Shown one piece after another: positions 1-9,853 of a stretch of 64,000 nucleotides of DNA. Positions within the stretch are counted from its first letter, which is position 1. Every line of letters begins with the position of its first letter. This DNA is from Pseudomonas pergaminensis. Its GTDB lineage: Bacteria > Pseudomonadota > Gammaproteobacteria > Pseudomonadales > Pseudomonadaceae. The stretch lies in NCBI RefSeq assembly GCF_024112395.2, contig NZ_CP078013.2, positions 1,364,001 to 1,428,000 on the forward strand, in the 5' to 3' direction. Made by a program: the position numbers and the translations under genes. The notes below the pieces were generated by a model, which was given only the letters and a program-made list of their open reading frames with translations, searched no databases and was not told the DNA's origin.

Positions 1-2
1 TG

Positions 3-821
3 ATCCTGCTGGTGCTGGGCTTCGAATCCTCCAACGCATTGGCCTCGGCCTACGGCGTGGCGGTGACCGGGACCATGTTGATGACCACCATCCTGGTGTC
101 GGCCGTGATGTTGCTGCTGTGGAAGTGGCCACCGATCCTGGCCGTGCCGGTGTTGGTCTGCTGCCTATTGGTCGACGGGCTGTATTTTGCCGCCAACGTG
201 CCGAAGATCATCCAGGGCGGCGCCTTCCCGGTCTTGGCGGGGATCGTGCTGTTCGTGCTGATGACCACCTGGAAGCGCGGCAAGCAATTGCTGGTGGAGC
301 GCCTCGACGAAGGTGGCCTGCCGCTGCCGATCTTTATCAGCAGTATCCGCGTGCAGCCGCCCCATCGGGTGCAGGGCACCGCCGTGTTCCTCACCGCTCG
401 CCCGGACGCCGTGCCCCATGCGCTGTTGCACAACCTGCTGCATAACCAGGTGTTGCATGAACAAGTGGTGCTGCTGACCGTGGTCTATGAGGACATCCCC
501 CGCGTCCCGGCCGCACGGCGCTTCGAGGTGGATGCCTACGGCGAAGGCTTCTTCCGCGTGATCCTGCACTTTGGCTTTACCGATGAGCCGGATGTGCCCG
601 AGGCGCTGAAGCTGTGTCACCTCGATGACTTGGACTTCAGCCCGATGCGCACCACCTACTTCCTCAGCCGCGAAACGGTCATCGCGTCTCGAATCAAGGG
701 CATGGCCCGTTGGCGCGAAGCGTTGTTCGCCTTTATGTTGAAGAACGCCAACGGCAACCTGCGCTTCTTCAAACTCCCGGTGAACCGGGTGATCGAGCTG
801 GGCACCCAGGTCGAAATGTAA
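3..821 (+). CDS. kup: Kup potassium uptake transporter, C-terminal part (5' end outside window)
   Basis: This is the last 272 codons of a Kup/HAK/KT K+ uptake permease. The gene enters the window already open, so its start is upstream. The visible part begins inside a transmembrane helix ([17 protein letters not shown], a segment typical of Kup). It continues through two or three more hydrophobic helices up to about base 260, and then a soluble cytoplasmic C-terminal domain (from about LLVERLDEG to the end), which is the usual Kup architecture. Kup imports K+ with protons across the inner membrane. A hairpin with a T-rich tail follows directly. The family call is secure; the number of residues missing at the N-terminus cannot be seen. 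Confidence 0.93.
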   Translation: MLLVLGFESSNALASAYGVAVTGTMLMTTILVSAVMLLLWKWPPILAVPVLVCCLLVDGLYFAANVPKIIQGGAFPVLAGIVLFVLMTTWKRGKQLLVERLDEGGLPLPIFISSIRVQPPHRVQGTAVFLTARPDAVPHALLHNLLHNQVLHEQVVLLTVVYEDIPRVPAARRFEVDAYGEGFFRVILHFGFTDEPDVPEALKLCHLDDLDFSPMRTTYFLSRETVIASRIKGMARWREALFAFMLKNANGNLRFFKLPVNRVIELGTQVEM

Positions 822-834
822 GACGTTGCAGCAC

Positions 835-866
835 GGGAGCCGGCAACCGGCTCCCGCTTTCCTTTC
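835..866 (+). terminator. Rho-independent terminator after kup
   Basis: A 9-bp perfect stem (GGGAGCCGG / CCGGCTCCC) with a 3-nt loop starts 13 bases after the kup stop and runs into a T-rich stretch (GCTTTCCTTTC). The T-tract is interrupted, so termination may be partial. Confidence 0.6.
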
Positions 867-948
867 TGAACCCTGTGCAATCCAGCGTTGTCGACTAGGC
901 TCTAAGCACTGTTTGAATAGTGCCCACAGAACCCAGAAGAGGTGCGCC

Positions 949-2055
949 ATGAGTCAACTGCTCGAACCCTACACCCTCCGTCAATTGACCCTGCTCAACC
1001 GCATCGCCGTGTCGCCCATGTGCCAGTACTCAAGCGACGATGGCCTGGCCAATGACTGGCACCTGGTGCACCTTGGCAGCCGTGCCGTGGGTGGCGCCGG
1101 GCTGATTTTCACCGAAGCCACCGCTGTGACGGCCGATGGCCGCATCACCGCCCAGGACCTTGGCCTGTGGAACGATGAGCAGATTGAACCGCTGCAACGC
1201 ATCACGCGTTTCATTGCCGCCCAAGGCGCGGTAGCGGGCATTCAACTGGCCCACGCCGGACGCAAGGCCAGCACCCATCGGCCGTGGATCGGCAAGCATG
1301 GCAGCGTCAAGCCCGAAGACGGTGGCTGGGTGCCAGTGGGGCCATCGCCCATTGCCTTTGACCCCCAGCACACCCAACCCAAGCAGTTGGACGAGGGACA
1401 GATCCAGCAAGTGATCGCCGATTTCGTCGCCGCGGCCAAGCGCGCGTTGACCGCAGGCTTTGAAGTGGTGGAAATCCACGCGGCCCATGGTTACCTGCTG
1501 CATCAATTTCTCTCGCCCATCAGCAACCAGCGTCAGGATCAGTACGGTGGCTCGTTTGAAAACCGCATCCGCCTGGTGCTTGAGGTGACCCAGGCAGTGC
1601 GTGAGGTCTGGCCCCAGGACCTGCCGCTGTTTGTGCGGGTGTCGGCCACCGACTGGGTGGAAGACGGCTGGAACCCGGATGAAACCGTGGAGCTGGCGCG
1701 CCGCCTGAAAGACTTGGGCGTCGACCTGATCGACGTGTCCTCCGGTGGCACCGCCGCCAATGCCGAGATCCCCACCGGCCCCGGCTACCAGACCCGCTTC
1801 GCCGAGCGCGTGCGTAAAGAATCGGGCATCGCCACGGGCACCGTTGGCATGATCACCGAGCCGGCCCAGGCCGAGCACATCCTGCGCACCTGCCAGGCCG
1901 ATATCATCTTCCTCGCCCGTGAACTGTTGCGTGACCCTTACTGGCCGCTGCATGCCGACGATGACCTGGGCGGGCGCAAGGCCATCTGGCCGGCGCAATA
2001 TCAGCGCGCCACCCATCGTGACCAACCGATCCATGAGTCTGACTTGAGGGATTGA
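949..2055 (+). CDS. NADH:flavin oxidoreductase, Old Yellow Enzyme family
   Basis: A 368-aa TIM-barrel flavoprotein of the Old Yellow Enzyme family, YqjM/XenA-like class. These FMN enzymes use NAD(P)H to reduce activated alkenes, nitro compounds or quinones in the cytoplasm. Visible signatures are the N-terminal LLNRIAVSPMCQYS segment with the Cys found in this class, IQLAHAGRKAS near residue 100, and the HAAHGYLLHQFLSP...YGGSFENR active-site and flavin region near residues 176-205. The start at 949 is chosen because AAGAGGTG lies just upstream and the protein then begins like other family members (MSQLLEPYTL); the frame is open further upstream but without a good ribosome site. A strong terminator follows. 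Physiological substrate is unknown. Confidence 0.9.
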   Translation: MSQLLEPYTLRQLTLLNRIAVSPMCQYSSDDGLANDWHLVHLGSRAVGGAGLIFTEATAVTADGRITAQDLGLWNDEQIEPLQRITRFIAAQGAVAGIQLAHAGRKASTHRPWIGKHGSVKPEDGGWVPVGPSPIAFDPQHTQPKQLDEGQIQQVIADFVAAAKRALTAGFEVVEIHAAHGYLLHQFLSPISNQRQDQYGGSFENRIRLVLEVTQAVREVWPQDLPLFVRVSATDWVEDGWNPDETVELARRLKDLGVDLIDVSSGGTAANAEIPTGPGYQTRFAERVRKESGIATGTVGMITEPAQAEHILRTCQADIIFLARELLRDPYWPLHADDDLGGRKAIWPAQYQRATHRDQPIHESDLRD

Positions 2056-2073
2056 CCCGCAGCACGCTTCACC

Positions 2074-2103
2074 AAAACCCACCCTGACCGGTGGGTTTTT
2101 TTA
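2074..2103 (+). terminator. Rho-independent terminator after the OYE gene
   Basis: Stem AAACCCACC / GGTGGGTTT with a 6-nt loop followed by a run of T residues, about 20 bases after the stop codon. This is a textbook intrinsic terminator. Confidence 0.88.
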
Positions 2104-2282
2104 TGGCCGCAAGGTGGGATAGGGCTGTAGGTCTTTGTTACCGCGAAATTTTTTTAAGTGAATACTCTAAAAAAATCCCACAAGTTGCGAGATCGTTTCT
2201 ACGCTTAGGGTAAGCCTGATTTCTGGCCCAGGAAGTCAGTCGGTTTGCTCACTGAGGCATTGCGCTTCATAGGAGGCGGGTA

Positions 2283-2303
2283 ATGGGCAGCAGGAGTATT
2301 TGA
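2283..2303 (+). other. Possible 6-codon leader ORF with perfect Shine-Dalgarno
   Basis: The best ribosome-binding sequence of the area, AGGAGG at 2271-2276, does not serve the 61-aa gene downstream. It sits 6 bases before an ATG at 2283 that opens a 6-codon frame ending in TGA at 2301-2303. That TGA overlaps a second ATG (2303) of a 14-codon frame, which in turn runs over the start of the 61-aa gene at 2326. The three starts are in three different frames. Whether any is translated is unknown; this is a sequence observation only. Confidence 0.3.
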
Positions 2304-2325
2304 TGGATATCAGGAGAAGCAGTCC

Positions 2326-2511
2326 ATGGCCAAGTCCTATGGTGTAGTGGGTGTGGTGACGTCGATTCTGGCTCGCCGGGTGTCTTTGCGGGGGCGAAGG
2401 CTGAGCACGGATGAAATGGAGTTGTTGGCGCAATACCGCGCCCTGACCGAGAACGATCAGGTGGCGATGCGGTATTTGATTGGGGCGATGAAGAGCGTGT
2501 CGCGGTTCTGA
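2326..2511 (+). CDS. Small hypothetical protein (61 aa)
   Basis: A 61-aa basic protein of unknown function. The N-terminal third is hydrophobic to basic (GVVGVVTSILARRVSLRGRRLS). The second half is a helical region (STDEMELLAQYRALTENDQVAMRYLIGAM), which resembles the C-terminal tail of some XRE-type regulators, but no helix-turn-helix is visible. CAGGAGA at 2311-2317 gives a good ribosome site 8 bases before the ATG. It lies alone between a terminated gene and the REPIN behind opgD. The call as a real gene rests on the ribosome site and on its bacterial-looking amphipathic composition. Confidence 0.55.
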   Translation: MAKSYGVVGVVTSILARRVSLRGRRLSTDEMELLAQYRALTENDQVAMRYLIGAMKSVSRF

Positions 2512-2520
2512 GCACTGGCG

Positions 2521-2599
2521 GGCGCTGGCTTGCCGGCGATGCAAGCACCGCAGTGTGTCAGTCACACCGCAGTGATGCCATCGCTGGCCAGCCAGCGCC
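2521..2599. repeat. REPIN (inverted REP pair) at the 3' end of opgD
   Basis: Two inverted REP sequences (GGCGCTGGCTTGCCGGCGATG and its imperfect complement) enclose about 38 bp. It ends 11 bases beyond the opgD stop codon, so the opgD mRNA could end in this structure. Confidence 0.75.
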
Positions 2600-2610
2600 T
2601 ACAAGGTTGC

Positions 2611-4236
2611 TCAGGTGTACTTGCGCTGGTCCGGTGCCGGCGGGAAGTACTGGTACAGCCAGGTCTCACTCAAGGTGCGGTCCTGGGTGCGGATGAACAG
2701 GCGCAGCTCCACCGGCTCCACGCTGTCGCTGGTCGGGTACCAGTCGAACAGGATGCGGTAGCCCTTGATGTTATCCAGCACCAGCACGCTGAAGTCTTTG
2801 ACTTCGCCGTGGGAACAGGTGACGACCGGTTCTATCCCGGTGCCTGGTGGCAGGCGATCCAGGCCACCGCCCTTGAAGTCCACGGCAAAACGGCGCGCCC
2901 AGACTTCAGGGTAGTGCTCACCCGGTGCCCAACCTTCGACAAAGCCGCCCATGCCGGAACGGGTGGCATCGACCTGGGCCAGCGGCGTGCTCACCGGTGG
3001 CAGGGCGCTCCAGTACAGCTTGTAGCCGTAGTTGAGCGAGTCGCCGGCGGCCACGGGTTTTTTCGGGGTCCAGAAGGCCACGATGTTATCGAGGGTTTCG
3101 CCGGTGGTAGGAATTTCCAGCAGGTCGATCGAGCCTTCCCCCCACGCTGTCGTGGGTTCGACCCACAGGCTTGGGCGCTTGCTGTACCAGTCCACGGTGT
3201 CCTGGTAGCTGGCGAATTCGTGGTCGGTCTGCACCAGGCCGAAGCCTTTCGGGTCTTTATCGGCAAACGCGTTGAATTGCAGCTTGGCCGGGTTGTTCAG
3301 TGGGCGGCAGATCCACTCGCCGTTGCCGCGCCACATCGCCAGGCGGTCCGAATCGTGGATCTGCGGGTGGATGGTGTCGCACATGCGGCGCTCGTGGGTG
3401 CCGCAGCTGAACATGCTGGTCATCGGCGCGATGCCCAGTTGTTCAATGGTGGTGCGCGCATTGATATTGGCGTCGATGGCCATCACCACCTGATTGGCCT
3501 GGCAGTCGATGTCGAAGCGGTATGCGCCGGTGGCGCTCGGCGAATCGAGCAGGGCGTAGACCACGAAGCGGGTGGCGTTCTTGTCCGGGGTTTCAAACCA
3601 GAACTGCGTGAAGTCAGGAAACTCCTCGCGTTTTTTCGCGTAGGTGTCGATGGCCAGGCCACGGGCAGAAAGGCCGTACTGGCCGGTGGAATCCACCGCG
3701 CGGAAGTAGCTGGCGCCGAGAAACGACAGCACGTCATGGCGATCCAGCTCCGGCGCCTTGAACAGCTTGAAGCCGGAAAAACCGAGGTCGCCGGTCAGTT
3801 GCTTGGTGTCGACCGTGGTTTTTTCGTAATTGAACAGCGAAGGGCGGAAATGCACTTCACGCGCTTCACGGGTCTTGGGGTCGACGCTGTGCATACGCAC
3901 CGGCGTCTTGAAACCCATGCCGACGTGGAAGAACTGCACGTCCAGCTGCCCGTTCAATTCCTTCCACAGCGAATGGTTGCCGTCGTAGCCGATGGCGTTG
4001 AAATTCTGCGGGGTCATGGTCGCCAGGGTCGGCGGCAGTACCTGTTTGGTGTCCTTGTACGCGGTCCCGGCGAGTTGTTTGGCCTGGGCCTTGAGCGTGT
4101 CGAAGTCGAACGCCACGGCCTTGCCATCGGCGGCACGGTTCCCGGCCCAGGCCTGGGCGGCGAGCAGGCCGCTGGCCGACAAACCGGTGTAAGCCGCAAT
4201 GGCCATGGACGCTTTGAGCAAATTCCTGCGGTGCAT
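2611..4236 (-). CDS. opgD: Glucan biosynthesis protein D (OpgD/MdoD)
   Basis: A 541-aa periplasmic protein of the MdoG/OpgG family, D-type. OpgD helps shape osmoregulated periplasmic glucans, polymers of beta-glucose that accumulate in the periplasm at low osmolarity. The first 32 residues form a twin-arginine signal ([12 protein letters not shown], hydrophobic stretch, ends near AWA), as is usual for OpgD and not for OpgG. The length matches the family. Downstream segments such as [33 protein letters not shown] and LMIEIITF-like sheets follow the known OpgG fold. It is the last minus-strand gene after spdH, separated from it by about 300 bases holding a REPIN, so it probably has its own promoter. 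No opgGH pair is present in the window. Confidence 0.93.
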   Translation of the reverse strand: MHRRNLLKASMAIAAYTGLSASGLLAAQAWAGNRAADGKAVAFDFDTLKAQAKQLAGTAYKDTKQVLPPTLATMTPQNFNAIGYDGNHSLWKELNGQLDVQFFHVGMGFKTPVRMHSVDPKTREAREVHFRPSLFNYEKTTVDTKQLTGDLGFSGFKLFKAPELDRHDVLSFLGASYFRAVDSTGQYGLSARGLAIDTYAKKREEFPDFTQFWFETPDKNATRFVVYALLDSPSATGAYRFDIDCQANQVVMAIDANINARTTIEQLGIAPMTSMFSCGTHERRMCDTIHPQIHDSDRLAMWRGNGEWICRPLNNPAKLQFNAFADKDPKGFGLVQTDHEFASYQDTVDWYSKRPSLWVEPTTAWGEGSIDLLEIPTTGETLDNIVAFWTPKKPVAAGDSLNYGYKLYWSALPPVSTPLAQVDATRSGMGGFVEGWAPGEHYPEVWARRFAVDFKGGGLDRLPPGTGIEPVVTCSHGEVKDFSVLVLDNIKGYRILFDWYPTSDSVEPVELRLFIRTQDRTLSETWLYQYFPPAPDQRKYT

Positions 4237-4444
4237 AGAGACAACCTGTCGTGAGCAAATCCCGCGCCTTTCCTGGCACGTAGCGGATCAGAAATTACGG
4301 TTCGGACATGCCTTCGACCAAACGCAACGGACATTAAACAGACGCCGGATAGCTTAAGCGGTTCGATGACGTAGGAAAATTGATTGATAGCGACGTGATG
4401 GCCTAGCAAATGCGACAAGACATTTCCAACTCACAAAAACCCCC

Positions 4445-4528
4445 TGTAGGAGCCGGCTTGCCGGCGATGGCGTCCGAGAGAACGCTGCAAGGCTCAAGGG
4501 CCTCATCGCCGGCAAGCCGGCTCCTACA
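4445..4528. repeat. REPIN between opgD and spdH
   Basis: Outer arms TGTAGGAGCCGGCTTGCCGG and the exact complement enclose a short variable centre. The right arm ends 4 bases before the spdH stop codon, which is read on the minus strand. The rest of the 296-base gap between the two genes shows nothing else I can name. Confidence 0.85.
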
Positions 4529-4532
4529 AGGG

Positions 4533-6395
4533 TCAGGCGATTTCGCCAACGGCGCGGTACGCCTCATCAATGGCCGCATGCGCATACGCACTCCAGGCCG
4601 CATCCGAGTTGGCGATGCTCACATGCCCCACCGGTTTTTTCGCCAGCTTCATCAACGCTTCGCTTTCATCGGCTTTGTCGAACAAGCTGTTGGAGAAGCT
4701 CGCATAACCGTGTGACCAACGGTTGACAGTGATCGCCAGGATATCGCGCTCATGCTCGAAACCACCTGGCCCCAGCATGCGTTGCAACTGGTCGCGCAAC
4801 TGCGCTTCCAACTGCTCGAACGTCTGCCCATACAACTTGCCGCGCCCGGCGCGGGCCTGGTCGCGGGCGTTCATGCCGCTGTTGGGGCTGGTAGGCACGT
4901 AGACCATGTGCAGGCCGATCGGCTGCGTCGGGTCACGCGGGTGGTCATAGCCGCCCATGCTCACCGGGTAGTCCAGCTTGATACGGCTATAAGGCAGGGT
5001 CGCCGCGTAAATCTCATGCACGCCGAGCTTTTGGAACGACTGCCAGTTGCGGATCACCACCTTGGTGTACACCAGCGGGTACTTCACATTCTGGCTCAGG
5101 GCGTGGGCCTGTGGTGCTGGCACGTCCTTGAGCAGGTACGGAATCATCATGTTGTAGCACGCCAGGATGCAGCGTTTGCCGCTTACCTGTGCGAGTTGTC
5201 CGCCACGGCTGTAGCCGATATGCACGCCATCCCCGACATTTCGCACGCTGACCGCCGTGCTGTTCAGGCGCAAGCGTACGGCCGCCTTGGGCTGGTCGAG
5301 CTTGGCGTAGTCAAACGCCGCCAGCACGATATCGTCCATGGTGTGCCCCGGTGCCACGCCTGGAATCAGGCTACGCACCAGCAACCGCGCGACTGACGCA
5401 TTGCCGTCCGGGAAGTGATAGATGTAGGGCTCTTCCATTTCGGCGGCGGCTTCTTCGCTGATCGGTGCCAGGTTCAGCCCGGCAAAACCAGGGAAACCCA
5501 CGTTGTAGGCATCGGAAGACGCTACCGCATCGATGCTCAGGGCCATGAAGTCATTGGTACGGCTCTGGAAATACTTCACCGCGCCTTCCGATAAACCTAC
5601 GTTCTTAAGCAGGAAATCACGGTAGCTGGTAGCTGCCAGGTAGTCGGCTTTTTCTTCTGCGGTCTTGCCTGGCAGGTAGTCCTTGGGCGCCGTGTGCAGC
5701 TCGATCAGGGCCTGGCGGTCAGCCGGCGGCAGCGGAAAGTCATTGATGAAGTCGCGGATGGCACGCGCGTTGAGCCGGTCTGGCGCGATGTCGTCGGCCA
5801 CCATCGGCGTGGGGTCGCCGATCACCAGTTTGTCTTCGCCGAAGTTCTCCTTGTCGAAAAACACCCCGCGCGACAGCCCCAGGTCTGGGTAGAACTGGCG
5901 GTCGAAGGCGGTTTCGAAGCGCTTGATATTCACCCCGAGTTTCTTCAATAGCCCGTTCACTTGCTTGCTGTACAGGTGGTTGGGCGACTGGAACGCCTCG
6001 CTGCCACCGTAGCCGATGATCATGCGGCCACCGGCCTGGAATTCGTTGCGCTTGGCGTGGCCGCCGAAGTCGTCGTGGTTTTCCAGGATCAGGATCTTTG
6101 CCTTGGGATGCTTCTCGCGGTAGAACCACGCCGCCGATAACCCACTCAAGCCGCCGCCCACGACCACCAGGTCATAGTGCTCGGTGACCGGCAGCTTATC
6201 GGTGTCGAACACCTTCTTCTCCCAGCCCATCTGGTGCGCCACCTCGAACGAACCGACATGGCTGCCGCGCAGGCCGGTGAGGGCGGGTGGGTAGTAGCGG
6301 CCATCGGGGGCGGCCTGGAGGATCTGCAGCGGAGTCATGCCGGCTGCAATAGTGACAGCGACGCCGTTGAGGAAGTCGCGGCGGGTGATATCCAT
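4533..6395 (-). CDS. spdH: Spermidine dehydrogenase, FAD-dependent (SpdH-like)
   Basis: A 620-aa flavoprotein with an N-terminal twin-arginine signal (TRRDFLNGVAVTIAAGM) and an FAD-binding Rossmann motif VVVGGGLSGLSAAW at residues 77-90, followed by the acidic ribose-binding strand ILILENHDDFGGHAKRNEF. Length, signal type and layout match P. aeruginosa SpdH, which oxidises spermidine in the periplasm to a diamine and an aminoaldehyde. Context strongly supports a polyamine role: the next genes upstream are an aminobutyraldehyde dehydrogenase and a Ydc-type polyamine importer. REPINs flank it on both sides. The exact substrate (spermidine, norspermidine or spermine) cannot be told from sequence. 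Confidence 0.87.
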   Translation of the reverse strand: MDITRRDFLNGVAVTIAAGMTPLQILQAAPDGRYYPPALTGLRGSHVGSFEVAHQMGWEKKVFDTDKLPVTEHYDLVVVGGGLSGLSAAWFYREKHPKAKILILENHDDFGGHAKRNEFQAGGRMIIGYGGSEAFQSPNHLYSKQVNGLLKKLGVNIKRFETAFDRQFYPDLGLSRGVFFDKENFGEDKLVIGDPTPMVADDIAPDRLNARAIRDFINDFPLPPADRQALIELHTAPKDYLPGKTAEEKADYLAATSYRDFLLKNVGLSEGAVKYFQSRTNDFMALSIDAVASSDAYNVGFPGFAGLNLAPISEEAAAEMEEPYIYHFPDGNASVARLLVRSLIPGVAPGHTMDDIVLAAFDYAKLDQPKAAVRLRLNSTAVSVRNVGDGVHIGYSRGGQLAQVSGKRCILACYNMMIPYLLKDVPAPQAHALSQNVKYPLVYTKVVIRNWQSFQKLGVHEIYAATLPYSRIKLDYPVSMGGYDHPRDPTQPIGLHMVYVPTSPNSGMNARDQARAGRGKLYGQTFEQLEAQLRDQLQRMLGPGGFEHERDILAITVNRWSHGYASFSNSLFDKADESEALMKLAKKPVGHVSIANSDAAWSAYAHAAIDEAYRAVGEIA

Positions 6396-6429
6396 GGGGG
6401 GAACCTAAATTTTATTGTTATAAGACCCC

Positions 6430-6513
6430 TGTAAGAGCCGGCTTGCCGACGATGGCGTTCACAAGAGCAACGCATGGCTCACTGGCCTCATCGCCGGCAA
6501 GCCGGCTCCTACA
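6430..6513. repeat. REPIN between spdH and patD
   Basis: Inverted REP pair of the GTAGGAGCCGGCTTGCCGGC subtype with a few mismatches in the left arm (GTAAGAGCCGGCTTGCCGAC). It lies in the 133-base gap, 15 bases after the patD stop on the minus strand. Confidence 0.82.
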
Positions 6514-6528
6514 GAGGTGGCGCTGGGG

Positions 6529-7953
6529 TCAGTGCTTGAACATCACATGGCGAACGGTGGTGTAGTCCTCCAGTCCGTACATGGACATGTCCTTGCCATA
6601 ACCCGACAGTTTCTGACCGCCGTGAGGCATTTCGCTGACGAGCATGAAGTGGGTGTTCACCCAGGTGCAGCCGTATTGCAGGCGCGCGGCCAAGCGATGG
6701 GCGCGTCCTACGTCGGCGGTCCACACGGATGACGCCAAGCCGTAGTCCGAATCGTTGGCCCAGCCCAGCACCTGTGCTTCATCGCTGAACTTGGTCACCG
6801 ATACCACCGGGCCGAACACTTCGCGTCGCACGATTTCGTCGTCCTGCTGCGCGTCGGCCAGCACGGTCGGTTCAAAGAAGAAGCCATTGCCTTCCACCGC
6901 CTTGCCACCGGTGACCAGGCGAATGTGCGGCTGTGCCACGGCGCGCTCGACAAATCCGGCCACACGGTCGCGGTGTTGCGCGGTAATCAGCGGGCCCAGC
7001 TCGGTCGCCGGATCATCCTGCAGGCCGTACTTGATGCTGGCGACCGCCGCGCCGAGTTTCTCGACAAACGCATCGTAGATATCCGCCTGGGCATAAATCC
7101 GGCACGCCGCGGTGCAATCCTGGCCGGCGTTGTAGAAGCCGAAGGTGCGAATGCCTTCCACGGCGGCATCGATATCGGCGTCGTTGAAGATGATCACCGG
7201 CGCCTTGCCGCCCAGCTCCATGTGCATGCGCTTCACACTGTCGGCGGTGCTGGAGATGATATTCGCGCCCGTGGCAATGGAGCCGGTCAGCGACACCATG
7301 CGCACTTTCGGGTGGGTCACCAGCGGGCTGCCCACGGTCGGCCCACGACCGAACACCAGGTTGAGCACACCGGCCGGGAAAATTTCGGCAGCCAGTTCGA
7401 CCATACGCAACGCGGTCAGCGGGGTTTGTTCCGACGGCTTGAGCACCACGGTATTACCGGCGGCGAGGGCCGGGGCGATTTTCCAGGCGACCATCATCAG
7501 TGGGTAGTTCCACGGCGCAATGGAGGCGATCACGCCCACCGGGTCGCGGCGGATCATCGAGGTGTGGCCGGGCAGGTATTCACCGCCCGCCGACCCGCTC
7601 ATGCAACGGCTGGCGCCGGCAAAGAAGCGGAACACGTCGGCGATCGCCGGGATCTCATCGTTCAGCGCGGCGCTGTAGGGTTTGCCGCAGTTGTCCGATT
7701 CCAGCTTGGCCAGCTCTTCGCCGTGGGCTTCGATCACGTCCGCCAGTTTCAGCAGTAGCAGCGAACGATCCTTCGGTGCGGTTTGCGACCAGCCTTCGAA
7801 GGCGGCATCGGCAGCACGCACGGCGGCGTCGACTTGGGCTTCGCTGGCTTCCTTGATTTCTACCAGTACGCGGCCGAGGGCCGGGTTGAAGACGGCTTGT
7901 GTCGGGCCTTCGCCTTCGACCAGGTGGCCGTTGATCAGCAGTTTGGTTTGCAT
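6529..7953 (-). CDS. patD: Gamma-aminobutyraldehyde dehydrogenase (PatD/YdcW)
   Basis: A 474-aa NAD+-dependent aldehyde dehydrogenase, the same length as E. coli PatD and alike throughout, from the start (KLLING-LV-GEG) to the end ([14 protein letters not shown]). It oxidises 4-aminobutanal, formed from putrescine or spermidine, to GABA in the cytoplasm. Visible elements are the [10 protein letters not shown] segment, the cofactor loop LTGSIATG, the general base in LELGGK-type MELGGKAP, and the catalytic Cys280 in [11 protein letters not shown]. It follows the ydcSTUV importer after a REPIN. A second, longer paralog lies upstream of ydcS, so the two may differ in inducer or aldehyde preference. 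Confidence 0.92.
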   Translation of the reverse strand: MQTKLLINGHLVEGEGPTQAVFNPALGRVLVEIKEASEAQVDAAVRAADAAFEGWSQTAPKDRSLLLLKLADVIEAHGEELAKLESDNCGKPYSAALNDEIPAIADVFRFFAGASRCMSGSAGGEYLPGHTSMIRRDPVGVIASIAPWNYPLMMVAWKIAPALAAGNTVVLKPSEQTPLTALRMVELAAEIFPAGVLNLVFGRGPTVGSPLVTHPKVRMVSLTGSIATGANIISSTADSVKRMHMELGGKAPVIIFNDADIDAAVEGIRTFGFYNAGQDCTAACRIYAQADIYDAFVEKLGAAVASIKYGLQDDPATELGPLITAQHRDRVAGFVERAVAQPHIRLVTGGKAVEGNGFFFEPTVLADAQQDDEIVRREVFGPVVSVTKFSDEAQVLGWANDSDYGLASSVWTADVGRAHRLAARLQYGCTWVNTHFMLVSEMPHGGQKLSGYGKDMSMYGLEDYTTVRHVMFKH

Positions 7954-8004
7954 GGTTCAGCTCTCCTCAAAACGAGTGTTAATTCCCTGAAGAAACCGGC
8001 TCTT

Positions 8005-8097
8005 AATGTGGGAGCGGGCTTGCTCGCGAATACGGTGTGTCAGACGACGCATGTGTATCTGATGTACCGCTTTCGCGAGCAAGCCCGCTCCCACATT
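8005..8097. repeat. REPIN between patD and ydcV
   Basis: Arms AATGTGGGAGCGGGCTTGCT and the complement, the GTGGGAGCGGGCTTGCTCGCGA subtype. It fills most of the 170-base gap and ends 26 bases from the ydcV stop. Confidence 0.88.
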
Positions 8098-8123
8098 TGA
8101 ACTGAGCTCCTCCAGCTGCAACG

Positions 8124-8933
8124 TTATTTGCCGCCACTACCGGCCACGCTTTCACCGCCGCGCGTCAGGTAATAGGCACCGAGAATCGGGAACATCGTCA
8201 CCAACATCACCAGCATCGCCACCACGTTGGTCACCGGCACATCCCGTGGGCGGCTCAGTTGGTTGAGCAGCCACAGCGGCAAGGTGCGTTCGTGGCCGGC
8301 GGTGAAAGTGGTGACGATGATTTCGTCGAACGACAGCGCAAAGGCGAGCATGCCGCCGGCCAGCAGCGCCGAGCCCAGGTTGGGCATGATGATGTAGCGG
8401 AAGGTCTGCCAGCCGTCGGCGCCCAGGTCCATCGAGGCTTCGATCAGGCTGTGGGACGTGCGGCGCAGGCGGGCGATGACGTTGTTGTAGACGATCACCA
8501 CGCAGAACGTCGCGTGGCCGACGATGATGGTGAACATCCCCGGCTCGATCCCGAGCGTCTTGAAAGTCGCCAGCAACGCGATACCGGTGATGATCCCCGG
8601 CAGCGCGATCGGCAGGATCAGCATCAACGACACGCCTTGCTTGCCAAAGAACTCACGGCGATACAGCGCCGCCGAGGCCAGCGTGCCGAGCACCATTGCA
8701 ATCAGCGTGGCGATGGCGGCGATCTGCAGCGACAGTTTGATTGCTTCCAGCACGTCCGGCCGGGCGAAGGCCACGCTGAACCACTTCAGGGTGAAGCCCT
8801 GGGGCGGAAAGCTGAAGGCGGCTTCTTCGGTGTTGAAGGCGTAGAGGAAGATGATCAGGATCGGGAAATGGAGAAAAACCAGTCCACCCCAAGCGGCGAT
8901 CTTCAGGCCCATAGAAGATTTTTCAGAGTGCAT
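8124..8933 (-). CDS. ydcV: Polyamine ABC transporter permease (YdcV/PotC type)
   Basis: A 269-aa inner-membrane permease of the PotC/YdcV group with about six transmembrane helices. The cytoplasmic EAA loop that docks on the ATPase is visible as [22 protein letters not shown] near residues 155-176. It overlaps the end of ydcU by 11 bases, so the two are translationally coupled. It forms a heterodimeric channel with YdcU, energised by YdcT and fed by YdcS. This is the last transporter gene of the set; a REPIN separates it from patD. Confidence 0.92.
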   Translation of the reverse strand: MHSEKSSMGLKIAAWGGLVFLHFPILIIFLYAFNTEEAAFSFPPQGFTLKWFSVAFARPDVLEAIKLSLQIAAIATLIAMVLGTLASAALYRREFFGKQGVSLMLILPIALPGIITGIALLATFKTLGIEPGMFTIIVGHATFCVVIVYNNVIARLRRTSHSLIEASMDLGADGWQTFRYIIMPNLGSALLAGGMLAFALSFDEIIVTTFTAGHERTLPLWLLNQLSRPRDVPVTNVVAMLVMLVTMFPILGAYYLTRGGESVAGSGGK

Positions 8934-9852
8934 CGAAGGCCCCCAGGCGTTTGACGATGGACAGGTAAACCGCGATCAGCACGATCGGCACCAAGGTGAA
9001 CGCCGCCGCCATGGGCATGTTGCCGATGGCGCCTTGCTGGGCGTAGACCATGCCGCCGACGAAGTAGCCGGGTGGGCCCACCAGTTGCGGCACGATGAAA
9101 TCGCCCAGGGTCAGGGAGAACGTGAAGATGGAACCGGCGGCAATGCCCGGCACCGACAGCGGCAGAATCACCTGCATGAAGGTCTGGCGCGGCTTGGCTC
9201 CCAAGTCGGCAGAGGCTTGCAGCAAGGACGGCGGCAAGCGCTCCAGGGAGGCTTGGATCGGCAGGATCATGAACGGCAGCCAGATGTAGACGAACACCAT
9301 GAAGCGCCCCAGGTGCGAAGTGCTCAAAGTGCTGCCACCCACGCCGGGAATGCCCAGCACGAACTGCAACAACGGCTCCAGGCCCAGGTGCTGCACGAAC
9401 CACTGCGCCACGCCGCCCTTGGCCAGCAGCAAGGTCCAGGCATAAGCCTTGACGATGTAGCTGGCCCACATCGGCATCATCACTGCGATATAGAAGAACG
9501 CCTTGGTCTTGCCCGTGGTGTAGCGCGCCATGTAGTAGGCGATGGGGAAGGCCACGATGGCGCTGGCGATCGACACCACGATCGCCATGCTCAGGGTGCG
9601 CACGATGATGTCGAAATTCGACGGCTGGAACAGCGCGGCGAAGTTGGCCAGGGTCAGGTCCGGCGTGACCGCCATGGTGAAGTCATCGAAGGTATAGAAG
9701 CCTTGCCACAGCAGGGTCAGCAACGAACCGAGGTAGATCGCGCCGAACCAGATCAGCGGCGGCACCAGCAGCATTGCCAGGTAGAGGTTGGGCTTGCGGT
9801 ACAGCAGGTTGGAAAACCTGCGCATCGGCGGATGGGAAAGGGCCAGGCTCAT
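8923..9852 (-). CDS. ydcU: Polyamine ABC transporter permease (YdcU/PotB type)
   Basis: A 309-aa membrane protein with a first helix near residues 22-47 ([20 protein letters not shown]), a long periplasmic segment, then five more helices. The EAA motif is visible as [26 protein letters not shown]. It belongs to the PotB/YdcU branch of binding-protein-dependent permeases. One base separates it from ydcT and it overlaps ydcV, which indicates one mRNA. It is the permease partner of YdcV for polyamine uptake. Confidence 0.92.
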   Translation of the reverse strand: MSLALSHPPMRRFSNLLYRKPNLYLAMLLVPPLIWFGAIYLGSLLTLLWQGFYTFDDFTMAVTPDLTLANFAALFQPSNFDIIVRTLSMAIVVSIASAIVAFPIAYYMARYTTGKTKAFFYIAVMMPMWASYIVKAYAWTLLLAKGGVAQWFVQHLGLEPLLQFVLGIPGVGGSTLSTSHLGRFMVFVYIWLPFMILPIQASLERLPPSLLQASADLGAKPRQTFMQVILPLSVPGIAAGSIFTFSLTLGDFIVPQLVGPPGYFVGGMVYAQQGAIGNMPMAAAFTLVPIVLIAVYLSIVKRLGAFDAL

Positions 9853-9853
9853 G

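Noticed and set aside
2530..4254. A 574-codon plus-strand frame opposite opgD
   Set aside because: It mirrors opgD codon by codon and shows no recognisable motif. opgD has a TAT signal and family segments.
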